Under the pieces are notes generated by a model, which ran no database searches, was not told where the DNA came from, and saw nothing but the letters and a program-made list of their open reading frames with translations. DNA of 32,391 nucleotides, from positions 1 to 32,391 of the forward strand of contig CANRLR010000026.1 in the NCBI GenBank assembly GCA_947631505.1, in the 5' to 3' direction. The translations under genes were made by a program, and so were the position numbers. This document shows positions 7,363 through 16,533 of this stretch, one piece after another. Position 1 is the first letter of the stretch. The number at the start of each line of letters is the position of its first letter. This DNA is from an uncultured Lachnospiraceae bacterium. GTDB lineage: Bacteria > Bacillota > Clostridia > Lachnospirales > Lachnospiraceae.

Positions 7363-8289
7363 GTGAACGAAAAGGTTGAGGTTATACTAAAAGAGGTGGG
7401 AAAGGCAATCCGCGGAAAGGACCATGCCATTGAAATGGCGATGACGGCGATTCTCGCCAAAGGCCATATCTTAATAGAGGATGTGCCGGGAGTCGGTAAG
7501 ACAACATTGGCGGTAGCTTTTTCCCGTGCGATGGAGCTGACAGAGCGGAGACTCCAGTTTACGCCTGATGTACTGCCGAGTGATGTGGTCGGATTCAATA
7601 TGATAGGAGCAGATGGTGAATTCCAGTATAAGCCGGGGGCAATTCTTTGTAACCTGATGCTGGCAGATGAGATAAACCGTACTTCTACAAAAACCCAGTC
7701 TGCCCTTTTGGAAGTAATGGAAGAGGGACAGGTAACAGTAGACGGTGTGACGAGACAACTGCCAAATCCCTTTATCGTAATGGCAACTCAGAATCCGGTA
7801 GGCTCTGCCGGAACTCAAATGCTGCCGGAATCTCAGCTGGACCGCTTTATGATTAAATTATCTATGGGATATCCGACAATGGAAGAAGAGATTCGGTTGA
7901 TAAAAGAGCGTCAAGATATAAACCCATTGGATTTTATTGAAGAAATCATTTCCAAAAAAGAACTTCTTCAGATGCAGGATCAGGTAAAACAGATTTTTGT
8001 TGATGACAAAGTGTTAAAGTATTTATCTAAGATCGTAGACGGAACGAGAAACCATTCCTTGATTACATTGGGAGTCAGTCCTCGTGGGACGCTGGCATTT
8101 ATGGATATGTCCAAAGCGAGAGCGTTTGTACAGGGGCGTACTTTTGTGCTGCCGGAAGATGTACAGGCTGTATCAAAAGCGGTATTGGCACATAGACTTC
8201 TTTTGAATGGTAAAGCCCGTATGAGCCATATCACAGAGACAGATGTAGTAGAGGAAATTGTGGGCAAGGTTCAGGTGCCAAAACTGTAA
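7363..8289 (+). CDS. MoxR-family AAA ATPase
   Basis: This 308-aa AAA+ ATPase of the MoxR group is thought to act as a chaperone-like remodeller of partner complexes. The Walker A is E39-D-V-P-G-V-G-K46-T, the Walker B is LMLADEINR, and the sensor 1 region is ATQNP. The GTG start at 7363 is chosen because GGAG lies 8 bases upstream and the protein then begins in the normal MoxR place. The genes directly downstream encode a DUF58 protein and a transglutaminase-like membrane protein, the classic MoxR-DUF58-TgpA arrangement, so this ATPase probably serves that membrane module. The exact substrate is unknown. Confidence 0.92.
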   Translation: MNEKVEVILKEVGKAIRGKDHAIEMAMTAILAKGHILIEDVPGVGKTTLAVAFSRAMELTERRLQFTPDVLPSDVVGFNMIGADGEFQYKPGAILCNLMLADEINRTSTKTQSALLEVMEEGQVTVDGVTRQLPNPFIVMATQNPVGSAGTQMLPESQLDRFMIKLSMGYPTMEEEIRLIKERQDINPLDFIEEIISKKELLQMQDQVKQIFVDDKVLKYLSKIVDGTRNHSLITLGVSPRGTLAFMDMSKARAFVQGRTFVLPEDVQAVSKAVLAHRLLLNGKARMSHITETDVVEEIVGKVQVPKL

Positions 8290-8301
8290 AGGAGAGTTGC
8301 A

Positions 8302-9429
8302 ATGACATTAGGAACATTGTTGTTTCTCTTTCTTTTTCTGGCAGGAATGTTGATTTCTGTTTTTTACTTAGAATTTGGTGTGGTGGCAATCATGGGGCTT
8401 CTTGTGATTATACCGGTGATCATGTTGTTTTTCCTTATTCTGATGAGAGCACGTATTACCGTACAAGTGGACTCAAAGAATCCGGTGGCAGAGAAGGATT
8501 CGATGGAACACCCGGCAAGAGCAGTAATTACTTTGTCAGTAGAGAATCATAATACCCTTCTTCCCGTCACAAAGGGAATTGCAAAAGTGCGTTATCGCAA
8601 TGATTTTACTGGGGAAAGGGGAAAGATGAAAGTCCGCTTTTCGGTGGATGCCGGAAAAAAGAGAGATAGACGAATCCCGGTGGTGATGAACAACTGTGGA
8701 AATGTGGCAATCACTGTGGAAAAAGTGCGTATTTATGACTATTTGAACATATTTGCATGGACGGTGGGAAAGAACTTTGAGACACAGAATATATTGATTC
8801 TTCCGCCGTTAAAAGAAATGTATCTGGGGCGGGACCGGTGGTATAATGAAACGAATGAGGACAGTGACCGTTTTTCGCTGTACAAAAAGGGAGATGATCC
8901 ATCGGAGATTTTTGATGTCAGAGAATTTGTAGATGGAGATAAAATTCAGCGGATTCACTGGAAGCTCAGTGGAAAGACAGGAAGCCTTATCGTGAAAGAG
9001 GGAAGTCTTCCATTGACAAAGGTAGTCAATATTTTTATTGACTTATGCGTACAATCGGAAAAGGAGGCTGCACATCAGGATTCCAATTGCTTAGTGCAGG
9101 GGATTTATTCGATTTCTATGTTTATGATTGAGCATGGGATTCCACAGAATTATATTTGGTATGACAGCAGAAATGATGTCATACAGGAGCGGATCGTGGA
9201 GCATGAAGAAGAATTGCTGTGGATGTTTCAGGACTTGTTCCGTTGCCGTGTAACGAAGAATCCGGGGGAATTAGCGGAGCGTTATCTGGCATGGCAGGAA
9301 GGATATCCGCCAGAATCTGCGATTTACTTGACGGTGGCAGACCATGGAGATTTGGAGAGTGCCGGATTAATTCGTGACCGGCTTGAGGTAATGGATTTAC
9401 GAGGTGAGGAATTTGAGGACGAGGAATAG
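8302..9429 (+). CDS. DUF58 domain membrane protein
   Basis: A 375-aa protein with two hydrophobic helices at the N-terminus (about residues 3-22 and 27-48), followed by a cytoplasmic DUF58 region. The DUF58 signature lies near residues 197-225: GDDPSEIFDVREFVDGDKIQ followed by RIHWKLSGKTG. DUF58 proteins are von Willebrand A-like and typically pair with MoxR ATPases; the biochemical role is not established. ATG 8302 has AAGGAG about 8 bases upstream. The gene begins 12 bases after the MoxR stop, and its own 3' end overlaps the next gene, so all three should be translated as a unit. Confidence 0.9.
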   Translation: MTLGTLLFLFLFLAGMLISVFYLEFGVVAIMGLLVIIPVIMLFFLILMRARITVQVDSKNPVAEKDSMEHPARAVITLSVENHNTLLPVTKGIAKVRYRNDFTGERGKMKVRFSVDAGKKRDRRIPVVMNNCGNVAITVEKVRIYDYLNIFAWTVGKNFETQNILILPPLKEMYLGRDRWYNETNEDSDRFSLYKKGDDPSEIFDVREFVDGDKIQRIHWKLSGKTGSLIVKEGSLPLTKVVNIFIDLCVQSEKEAAHQDSNCLVQGIYSISMFMIEHGIPQNYIWYDSRNDVIQERIVEHEEELLWMFQDLFRCRVTKNPGELAERYLAWQEGYPPESAIYLTVADHGDLESAGLIRDRLEVMDLRGEEFEDEE

Positions 9430-11881
9430 TAAGCTCATCAATTTCATATTAGAATTCAGTCAGATCGTATTAGTATTTCTCGGAGTATATTCTGCATTGA
9501 TGTGTTCGGGAACCAGTTTGGGGCTGACCTATGACCGTCGGCTTTTGGCACTCATTATGATAGGGGCCTCCGTTCTGTTCTATGGACTTTTTACGGTTCT
9601 GGAAACGTTTCATAACGGAAAATTTTATGGGATTCTTGGTATTACATTGTTCTATGTTGTATTGGGAATTCGTTTTATGGGGGCTCTGAAAAAAGGATTT
9701 GTCACCATTGTCAACAGTTTTTTGAAAGAATTTATGAATTATACCGGAAGCAGCCTGAGTCTGCTTTCTTATAATGATTCCGAGACGGCAAGCGTGAATT
9801 TTTGTACGAGCCTTATTTTAATTCTTGTTGGTGTTTATTTGATTGCTGTCATCAGTGCATTTTTCTACCGGAGAAGGCGCTCTGTTGTTTTTATTGTGGG
9901 AACGGTTCCCTTTGTTCTTTTGCCTCTGTTTGTGGGGAAACTGGGATATTTTTCTAACTTGTTTACCTATCTTATCGTAGCAATCGCCGTTGTGGGGACA
10001 AGACATCTTCGCACGGATGCGACCGACCGCAGAATGAGGCAGAAGCTGTCCATTATCCTTATGCTTGTAGGACTTGCAGCGGGAGCAGTCTCTTATGCTT
10101 ATATGCCGCCGTCCCGCTATGATGGAGGGAAAAAACGGATCACACAGATGAAAAATTCCATGCTGGCACTGGTTTCATGGGATGCGGAGGATGTGTGGTC
10201 ATGGGTAAAGGCTTATTTTAATGAAGATGCCATTGACTATGGAAAAGTCGGCAAAAAAGACCAGCTTGTTTATAGCGGAGAAACAATGCTGAAGATCTCC
10301 GGAGATTTGAATGCCGAGCATGGATTGTATTTAAAGAGCTATACGGGTGATACCTACGAGAAAAATAAATGGACATCCTTGCGCAAAAATGATGAGTATA
10401 AACAGGAGCTGGCAGCACTGGAAGCAGAGGGTCTGTCGCCGGATAACTGGCATATCCGCCTTCGGAATGAGTTGGGGGACAGTGAAACAAGCGGTGTTGA
10501 TAATATTTGGTATGCAGGAACGCTGACGATACGGAACATCGCTTTTGGTTATGGAAATTATCTTATTCCTTATGAGCCGAGTTCCGGCTATAAAGCTGAG
10601 GATAACGGAAGAAGTACGATTGAAATTCCGGGTATTCATTATGCCATTGAATATTATACCGTATATCCACAAGTTATGAAACGGGATTTTTATAAGCAGG
10701 ATTATTCGTTGGCAAATGCTTTATTCTGGGACAGCAATAAAACAGAACGTCAGAAGACGACAGAATTTGTCAGAAAATATTATTTGCAGGTGCCGGATTC
10801 TGTCAATACCGTATGTAATGAATTTAAGGCTTATCTGGAAGAAAATGGTGATCTGGAAGCAAAATACAAGTCAGGCAGTGCCGATGAGGCAGATTTAGTT
10901 CGTGCGGTCAAACAATATATCATGTCAGATACGACCTATACTCTTGCACCGGGAAGAACTCCATCGGGAAAAGAAACGGTAGAATATTTCCTGAGAGAAA
11001 ATAAGAAAGGGTATTGTACGTATTATGCAACGGCAGCAGCAGTTCTTCTCCGCAGTGTCGGAGTTCCGACGAGATATGTGGAGGGCATGTATGTGAAACC
11101 GAATGAACTGGCACAGGGAGCCAAGGGAAAAGAAGTGTCCGTTCCTGATAACGATGCTCATGCATGGATCGAGGTGTATACGGAGAAATATGGATTTGTG
11201 CCGGTGGAGGTGACACCTGGGCAAGGGGAACAGGATGAAGATACATCGATCGATCCACCGACGGATGATAATAAAGATAATGCGAATCAGAACAATAACA
11301 ATAATAGTGACAGTAGTACAGCAACGGAAAAACCAGAGACTGCCACACCGACACCGACGGTAACCGAAACACCGGAGGAAAGCATGACCTTTGATGATAT
11401 TGATGGGAATGAGGACGAACCGGAGGAAGAGGCAGCACAGGCAGGGCAGTCGACCGGAAAAAAAGTGATTTACCGGATTCTCGAAATACTGGCTGTTCTT
11501 ATTGTGATTATTGCGGCATTAGAAGTTCAGAGAAGATTGCGTCAGCATTTGTTCCTGCGAAATCAAAAAAATGTGAAGCCAAAACGCCGAATCCGAATGA
11601 TCTACCATCGGCTGCTTCCGGTATTTATCGGAAGAGGTGTACTGTTCCGGGGGCAGACCATGGCAGGGTATACTGCGGACATTGCCGGAGCAATGCAGAT
11701 TCCGGAGGAAGACATAAAAGAATTTGTGGAATTACTGTATCATGCAAGATTTGGTCCGGATAGTATAACGAAGGAGCAGACAGAGAGATTTTTTGAAACC
11801 TATACACAGATTCGTCAAAAAGCCTATGGAGATGCTAAGATAATAAAAAAATTGTACTATATGTATATTATGGCATTGTAG
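9404..11881 (+). CDS. Transglutaminase-like membrane protein (TgpA type)
   Basis: An 825-aa membrane protein. The N-terminal ~210 residues hold several transmembrane helices. An extracytoplasmic region follows with a transglutaminase/protease-like core: C538 in KKGYCTYYATAAAVLLRSVG, H586 in DAHAWIEVY and E602 in VPVEVTPG as the presumed triad. A low-complexity linker at ~610-685, rich in D, N, T and P, leads to a last transmembrane helix (~688-706) and a short DUF4129-like cytoplasmic tail. It overlaps the DUF58 gene by 26 bases; GTG 9404 has a poor ribosome site, so coupled translation is likely, and TTG 9413 is an alternative. The protein may modify or cross-link wall or surface proteins; the substrate is unknown. 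Confidence 0.88.
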   Translation: MRNLRTRNSKLINFILEFSQIVLVFLGVYSALMCSGTSLGLTYDRRLLALIMIGASVLFYGLFTVLETFHNGKFYGILGITLFYVVLGIRFMGALKKGFVTIVNSFLKEFMNYTGSSLSLLSYNDSETASVNFCTSLILILVGVYLIAVISAFFYRRRRSVVFIVGTVPFVLLPLFVGKLGYFSNLFTYLIVAIAVVGTRHLRTDATDRRMRQKLSIILMLVGLAAGAVSYAYMPPSRYDGGKKRITQMKNSMLALVSWDAEDVWSWVKAYFNEDAIDYGKVGKKDQLVYSGETMLKISGDLNAEHGLYLKSYTGDTYEKNKWTSLRKNDEYKQELAALEAEGLSPDNWHIRLRNELGDSETSGVDNIWYAGTLTIRNIAFGYGNYLIPYEPSSGYKAEDNGRSTIEIPGIHYAIEYYTVYPQVMKRDFYKQDYSLANALFWDSNKTERQKTTEFVRKYYLQVPDSVNTVCNEFKAYLEENGDLEAKYKSGSADEADLVRAVKQYIMSDTTYTLAPGRTPSGKETVEYFLRENKKGYCTYYATAAAVLLRSVGVPTRYVEGMYVKPNELAQGAKGKEVSVPDNDAHAWIEVYTEKYGFVPVEVTPGQGEQDEDTSIDPPTDDNKDNANQNNNNNSDSSTATEKPETATPTPTVTETPEESMTFDDIDGNEDEPEEEAAQAGQSTGKKVIYRILEILAVLIVIIAALEVQRRLRQHLFLRNQKNVKPKRRIRMIYHRLLPVFIGRGVLFRGQTMAGYTADIAGAMQIPEEDIKEFVELLYHARFGPDSITKEQTERFFETYTQIRQKAYGDAKIIKKLYYMYIMAL

Positions 11882-11916
11882 GAATTGCGAAGCAATGGAG
11901 CAATCCGTGGACATCA

Positions 11917-11946
11917 GTTGGGGGCAAAATACCTTTTGACCCCAAC
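11917..11946 (+). promoter_or_regulatory. Stem-loop in the alarmone synthetase leader
   Basis: GTTGGGG (11917-11923) pairs with CCCCAAC (11940-11946) and, after one mismatch, CAAAA (11925-11929) with TTTTG (11934-11938) around a TACC loop. No T-run follows, so it is not a standard terminator. A second small hairpin ATTGC-GAA-GCAAT lies just upstream at about 11884-11896. A role as attenuator or RNA stabiliser is inference. Confidence 0.5.
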
Positions 11947-11972
11947 ATCATGATTTAGGAGAAGAGAGAAAC

Positions 11973-12662
11973 ATGGAAAATAAACAAGAAAAAAAAGAAT
12001 TGATATTGGATGAATCTTTTGTGCAGAATCTATTTGGAAATGATGCGATGGAGCTGATCATGGAGGAAGGAGAAGCGTTTCATGAACTGATGGCATATTA
12101 TAAATGTGCCATCATGGAAGTGGAAACAAAGTTTCATGTATTGAATACCGAATTTTCGCTCAAGTATGACAGAAATCCGATTGAAACGATAAAGTCCCGA
12201 TTGAAATCTCCGGAAAGTATTATTGAAAAACTGCAGCGGAAAGGGATTCCTTTTAGTGCGGAGAAAATTGAGAGAGAACTGAATGACATTGCAGGCGTCC
12301 GTGTAATATGTGCGTTCCCAGAAGATATTTATCTTCTCAGCGAGTGTCTGTTGAAGCAGGATGATATCCGGCTCGTAGAAAAAAAGGACTACATTCAGAA
12401 CCCAAAGCCGAATGGTTACCGGAGTCTGCACCTGATTGTGCAAACACCGATTTATCTGCATGACCAGAAGAGAATGATGAAAGTGGAAGTCCAGCTTCGT
12501 ACGATTGCTATGGATTTTTGGGCAAGTCTAGAACACCGGATCTATTATAAGAAGGGACAAAATGATAAGGAACTTCGGGAAGAATTGCGGCAGTGTGCAG
12601 AAATCAGTGCAAATCTGGATCTGCGTATGCAGGCGATCCGCAGTCAGATGGATGAAGAATAA
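11973..12662 (+). CDS. Small alarmone synthetase (RelQ/YjbM type)
   Basis: A 229-aa stand-alone RelA/SpoT synthetase that should transfer pyrophosphate from ATP to GDP/GTP to make (p)ppGpp. Conserved elements are present in order: the IKSRLKSPESI substrate-binding segment (about 73-83), the NDIAGVR motif (D105, Mg2+ binding), the YIQNPKPNGYRSLHL G-loop (140-154) and EVQLRT..MDFWASLEH (E172 and following). No HD hydrolase, TGS or ACT domain is present, and the length fits small synthetases of the RelP/RelQ group. ATG 11973 follows AGGAGAAGAG. A stem-loop lies in the leader. RelP versus RelQ cannot be decided by eye. Confidence 0.92.
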   Translation: MENKQEKKELILDESFVQNLFGNDAMELIMEEGEAFHELMAYYKCAIMEVETKFHVLNTEFSLKYDRNPIETIKSRLKSPESIIEKLQRKGIPFSAEKIERELNDIAGVRVICAFPEDIYLLSECLLKQDDIRLVEKKDYIQNPKPNGYRSLHLIVQTPIYLHDQKRMMKVEVQLRTIAMDFWASLEHRIYYKKGQNDKELREELRQCAEISANLDLRMQAIRSQMDEE

Positions 12663-12701
12663 AACGAAGAAAAAAAGTTAAAAATAAGCTTGTAATGATA
12701 C

Positions 12702-12747
12702 CCCCGTACGTTGTACAATGAGATTAAAAGAAGGATGACGTACGGGG
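12702..12747. promoter_or_regulatory. Inverted repeat upstream of araA, candidate operator
   Basis: CCCCGTACG (12702-12710) and CGTACGGGG (12739-12747) form a perfect 9-bp inverted repeat 28 bases apart. TTGTACAA at 12711-12718 is an extra 8-bp palindrome next to the left arm, with a core like the TTGTACGTACAA core of Bacillus AraR boxes. The arrangement could be a regulator operator pair or an RNA stem just upstream of the araA ribosome site. Which protein binds it, if any, is not known. Confidence 0.5.
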
Positions 12748-12782
12748 ATTTTATGTATACCCTGTTAAAAAGGAGGAACATT

Positions 12783-14282
12783 ATGTTAGCAGCAAAAAAT
12801 TATAAGTTTTGGTTTTGTACCGGCTCACAGGATCTGTATGGGGATGAGTGTCTTGCTCATGTAGCAGAACATTCCAAAAAAATTGTTGAGGCACTCAATC
12901 AGTCAGGACTTCTCCCTTATGAAGTAGTATGGAAACCAACACTGATTACGAATGAGTTGATTCGTAAAACATTCAATGAAGCGAATGCCGATGAGGACTG
13001 TGCCGGTGTGATTACATGGATGCATACCTTTTCCCCTGCCAAATCATGGATTCTTGGTCTGCAGGAATACAGAAAGCCGTTGATGCATTTTCACACACAG
13101 TTTAATGAAGAAATTCCTTACGACAGTATTGACATGGATTTCATGAATGAAAATCAGGCGGCTCACGGTGACAGAGAGTATGGTCATATTGTCAGCCGTA
13201 TGAGAATTGAGCGCAAGGTTGTTGTGGGACATTGGAGCGATCCGGTCATTCAGGAAAAAATCGGTTCTTGGATGCGTACCGCAGTCGGTATTATGGAAAG
13301 TAGTCATATCCGCGTTATGCGTGTGGCAGACAATATGCGGAATGTTGCAGTGACCGAGGGTGACAAGGTAGAAGCACAGATTAAGTTTGGCTGGGAAATT
13401 GATGCTTATCCGGTCAATGAAATTGCAGAAAGTGTGGCAGCAGTATCTGAGGCAGATACCAGCACATTAGTAGAAGAATACTATGATAAATACGATATCC
13501 TGCTGGAGGGAAGAGATGAGGCAGAATTCCGTAAACATGTAGCCGTACAGGCACAGATCGAGCTTGGATTTGAGCGTTTTTTGGAGGAGAAGAACTATCA
13601 GGCAATTGTAACCCATTTTGGAGACCTTGGCGCTCTGAAACAGCTTCCGGGACTTGCGATTCAGCGCTTGATGGAAAAAGGTTATGGTTTCGGTGCAGAG
13701 GGTGACTGGAAGGTTGCTGCCATGGTTCGTCTGATGAAAATTATGACAGCCGGCATGAAAGACGCAAAGGGAACCTCTATGCTGGAGGATTATACGTATA
13801 ATCTGGTAAAGGGAAAAGAGGGAATCTTACAGGCTCATATGTTAGAGATTTGTCCATCCATTGCCGATGGCCCTATCAGCATTAAATGCCAGCCGCTTTC
13901 CATGGGTGACAGAGAAGATCCGGCAAGACTGGTATTTACTTCCAAGGAGGGCAGGGGTATTGCTACGTCACTCATTGACCTCGGAAACCGTTTCCGTTTG
14001 ATTATCAATGATGTGGATTGCAAGAAAAATGAAAAGCCAATGCCAAAACTTCCGGTCGCAACAAACTTCTGGACTCCACAGCCGGATATGTATACGGGAG
14101 CGGAAGCCTGGATTCTTGCTGGCGGAGCACACCATACAGCATTTACCTATGACCTTACAGCTGAGCAGATGGGTGACTGGGCAAATGCCATGGGAATTGA
14201 AGCCGTTTATATTGATAAAGATACTAAAATACGTGAGTTCAAACGTGACTTGATGTTAGGAGAAGTATTTTATGGTAAATAA
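12783..14282 (+). CDS. araA: L-arabinose isomerase AraA
   Basis: AraA converts L-arabinose to L-ribulose in the cytoplasm, the first step of arabinose use. ATG 12783 has AGGAGG 6 bases upstream and gives 499 aa, the family's usual size; upstream in-frame starts lie inside the inverted repeat and lack a ribosome site. Presumed metal ligands and catalytic residues are present: E306 (GFGAEGDWK), E335 (TSMLEDYTY), H352 (AHMLEICPS) and H451 (GGAHHTAFTYDL). The gene overlaps the following GH43 gene, so arabinan degradation and arabinose use are linked. araB and araD are not in the window. A candidate operator lies in the leader. Confidence 0.96.
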   Translation: MLAAKNYKFWFCTGSQDLYGDECLAHVAEHSKKIVEALNQSGLLPYEVVWKPTLITNELIRKTFNEANADEDCAGVITWMHTFSPAKSWILGLQEYRKPLMHFHTQFNEEIPYDSIDMDFMNENQAAHGDREYGHIVSRMRIERKVVVGHWSDPVIQEKIGSWMRTAVGIMESSHIRVMRVADNMRNVAVTEGDKVEAQIKFGWEIDAYPVNEIAESVAAVSEADTSTLVEEYYDKYDILLEGRDEAEFRKHVAVQAQIELGFERFLEEKNYQAIVTHFGDLGALKQLPGLAIQRLMEKGYGFGAEGDWKVAAMVRLMKIMTAGMKDAKGTSMLEDYTYNLVKGKEGILQAHMLEICPSIADGPISIKCQPLSMGDREDPARLVFTSKEGRGIATSLIDLGNRFRLIINDVDCKKNEKPMPKLPVATNFWTPQPDMYTGAEAWILAGGAHHTAFTYDLTAEQMGDWANAMGIEAVYIDKDTKIREFKRDLMLGEVFYGK

Positions 14283-15606
14283 TATAATTTATCCGGGGGA
14301 GCCGCCGAAACAGGCTCCCCGCTCCATATTTGAGAGAATGCCGGAACGTATGGATTCGGAACTGGGCTTGTGGCTTACACATGATCCTGCAATTTATCAG
14401 GATGAAGCAAGCGGCTATTATTACATATATGGGACGGACGCGATTTCCCAAAAATCAAAGGATCTGATTCATTGGGAAATGGTCGGAAAGATAGTAGAAG
14501 AGCCGCCGGCAGAATCACAGGAGTGGGTCGGTACAAAAAATATCTGGGCACCGGATATTGTGAAAGTGGGAGATGAGTATCGTCTGTATTGTTCCAACTC
14601 TTCCTTTGGCTCACAGAAATCCTGTATTTTTCTTGCTGTTTCCGATAAGGCAGAGGGCCCGTTTGAGCCAAGGGACTGCGTAATAAAAACAAGCGATGAA
14701 TTACCGGTAAATGCCATTGATGCCAATATTATTTCCGATGCAAAGACGGGTGAAATGTATATGGTATATGGCTCATTTTGGGGCGGTATTCATTTGTTGA
14801 GATTAGAGAAAGAAACCGGACTGCCGGCAGAGGAAGGAATCGGAATCTGCCTTGCTAAGCGCCCGGCGTGGCTGAGCACGGGAGTTGAGGGCCCATACAT
14901 AATCTACAACGAGGAAACGGGATATTATTATTTGTTTGTTTCCTACGGCTCCCTGAAAACGGATTATCAGATTCGTGTTGGTCGCAGTAAATCGGTTACC
15001 GGACCTTATGTAGACTTCCACGGAAGAGAAATGACGGAAACTGACGATCCATGGAACAGCGTGGGACAGATGCAGTTCTGCGGATATCAGTGGAGCGATG
15101 GCGTTGGTTATATGGGACCGGGGCACAATTCCGTACTTCATGACAAGGACGGAAGCTGGTATCTGGTGTACCACATCCGGCAGAAGAACTTTGTGGGAGA
15201 CTGGCTGGAGCCGTCGACCATGCAGATCCGGAAACTGTTCTGGACAAAAGAGGGATGGCCGGTCGTCTCGCCGGAGCCATATGCCGGAGAAATCGAGCAG
15301 GAGATACCGCTGGAAGAAATTTTCGGAAAATATGAGAGAATTAACCTGATCAATACGCTCCCGCAGGGAATTCAGACCGCTGTTCCGATGAAGATAGAAC
15401 GCGGGAAATGGGGGGATTATTATGAGTGCTGTTCGATTCAAGGGAACTGGACTTACGATAACGGGAAACTGACGATTACATATGGCCCCCATGAAGAAGA
15501 GTGCTTTGTTACTGCGGTTTGGGATGCTGAGCGCAATTGTCCGACGATAGGTATCTGCGGACTTTCGAAAGAAGGAATACCGTTTATTGCAAAAAAAATA
15601 GAATAA
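14272..15606 (+). CDS. GH43 arabinanase/arabinofuranosidase
   Basis: A 444-aa glycoside hydrolase of family 43, most like endo-1,5-alpha-L-arabinanases. The three GH43 acidic residues are visible: D38 (THDPAIYQ, general base), D150 (AIDANIISD, pKa modulator) and E206 (GVEGPYII, general acid). H285 in GPGHNSVLHD matches the histidine near the calcium site of arabinanases. The last ~100 residues form a separate beta-rich C-terminal domain. There is no signal peptide, so it should act in the cytoplasm on imported arabino-oligosaccharides rather than on polymer. ATG 14272 has AGGAG 9 bases upstream and overlaps the araA end by 11 bases. A strong terminator follows. Exo versus endo action cannot be decided from sequence alone. 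Confidence 0.9.
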   Translation: MVNNIIYPGEPPKQAPRSIFERMPERMDSELGLWLTHDPAIYQDEASGYYYIYGTDAISQKSKDLIHWEMVGKIVEEPPAESQEWVGTKNIWAPDIVKVGDEYRLYCSNSSFGSQKSCIFLAVSDKAEGPFEPRDCVIKTSDELPVNAIDANIISDAKTGEMYMVYGSFWGGIHLLRLEKETGLPAEEGIGICLAKRPAWLSTGVEGPYIIYNEETGYYYLFVSYGSLKTDYQIRVGRSKSVTGPYVDFHGREMTETDDPWNSVGQMQFCGYQWSDGVGYMGPGHNSVLHDKDGSWYLVYHIRQKNFVGDWLEPSTMQIRKLFWTKEGWPVVSPEPYAGEIEQEIPLEEIFGKYERINLINTLPQGIQTAVPMKIERGKWGDYYECCSIQGNWTYDNGKLTITYGPHEEECFVTAVWDAERNCPTIGICGLSKEGIPFIAKKIE

Positions 15607-15622
15607 AACAGCATTTTTTCGG

Positions 15623-15647
15623 AGCGGTGTTTTAAACACCGCTTTTT
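15623..15647 (+). terminator. Intrinsic terminator after the arabinose operon
   Basis: AGCGGTGT (15623-15630), loop TTTAA, ACACCGCT (15636-15643) and a T-run to 15647 form a clean rho-independent terminator that separates the arabinose pair from the glycan locus. Confidence 0.93.
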
Positions 15648-15696
15648 GTGTTATAATCCAACAAATTTTTGTATATTATTTGTGAATAAATGGCAA

Positions 15697-15725
15697 TTGC
15701 ATAATTTACATATTTACTATATAAT
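15697..15725 (+). promoter_or_regulatory. Promoter of the CDP-sugar operon
   Basis: TTGCAT (15697-15702), a 17-bp spacer and TATAAT (15720-15725) precede rfbF. Transcription would start near 15732, which argues against ATG 15736 as the rfbF start and for TTG 15760. Confidence 0.75.
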
Positions 15726-15759
15726 AAAAAGGAATATGCAAAAGAAAGAAGGGAATCTG

Positions 15760-16533
15760 TTGAAAGTTGTTATTTTAGCCGGTGGATTGGGAACGAGAAT
15801 CAGTGAAGAGAGTCATTTGCGGCCGAAACCAATGATTGAAATAGGAGAACAGCCGATTTTATGGCACATAATGAAAATATATTCTCATTATGGGTTCAAT
15901 GAGTTCGTCATTTGTCTTGGATATAAACAGTATATGATAAAGGAGTTTTTCTCTGATTATTTTCTGCATACATCGGATGTTACCTTTGACATTGCCAATA
16001 ATGAAATGACTGTCCACAATAATAATGCGGAGCCATGGAAAGTAACTCTGGTAGATACCGGACTGCATACAATGACAGGTGGACGTATTAAGCGTGTCAG
16101 GGATTATATCGGTGACGAGACATTTTTACTTACTTATGGTGATGGAGTTGCAGATGTAGATATTCAAAAAGAATTGGAATTTCATAAGTCACATGGAAAG
16201 ATCGTGACAATGACTGCCATTAACGTTGACCAACGTTTTGGTGTACTGGATATTAATTCGGATGGTGTCATTGAGTCATTCCGGGAAAAGACGAAACAGG
16301 ATGGTGGTATTATCAATGGCGGCTTTATGATCTGTGAGCCGGAGATTATTCACTATATTGATGATGACAAAACTGTATTCGAGAAAAAACCATTGGAAAC
16401 GATGGCGAAGCTGGGTGAATTAATGGCATACCGCCATAACGGATTCTGGCAGTGCATGGATACCCAGAGAGACAAAAATAAGTTAGAAGAATTATGGACA
16501 AGCGGTAACGCTCCATGGAAGGTGTGGAAATAA
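15760..16533 (+). CDS. rfbF: Glucose-1-phosphate cytidylyltransferase RfbF
   Basis: RfbF makes CDP-glucose from CTP and glucose-1-phosphate, the entry step to CDP-3,6-dideoxyhexoses. The nucleotidyltransferase signature LAGGLGTR (6-13) with K23 lies at the N-terminus, and LTYGDGVADVD holds the metal-binding aspartates near 128-134. I chose the TTG at 15760: GAAGGG lies about 6 bases upstream and the protein is then 257 aa, exactly the length I recall for characterised RfbF. ATG 15736 has a ribosome site too close and lies at the predicted transcription start. The stop overlaps the rfbG start (TAATG). It is first of a seven-gene operon. Confidence 0.95.
   Translation: MKVVILAGGLGTRISEESHLRPKPMIEIGEQPILWHIMKIYSHYGFNEFVICLGYKQYMIKEFFSDYFLHTSDVTFDIANNEMTVHNNNAEPWKVTLVDTGLHTMTGGRIKRVRDYIGDETFLLTYGDGVADVDIQKELEFHKSHGKIVTMTAINVDQRFGVLDINSDGVIESFREKTKQDGGIINGGFMICEPEIIHYIDDDKTVFEKKPLETMAKLGELMAYRHNGFWQCMDTQRDKNKLEELWTSGNAPWKVWK

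Noticed and set aside
15736-15759. ATG 15736 as the start of rfbF
   Set aside because: It lies about 4 bases after the predicted transcription start with a ribosome site too close; the TTG at 15760 gives the family's length and a better site.
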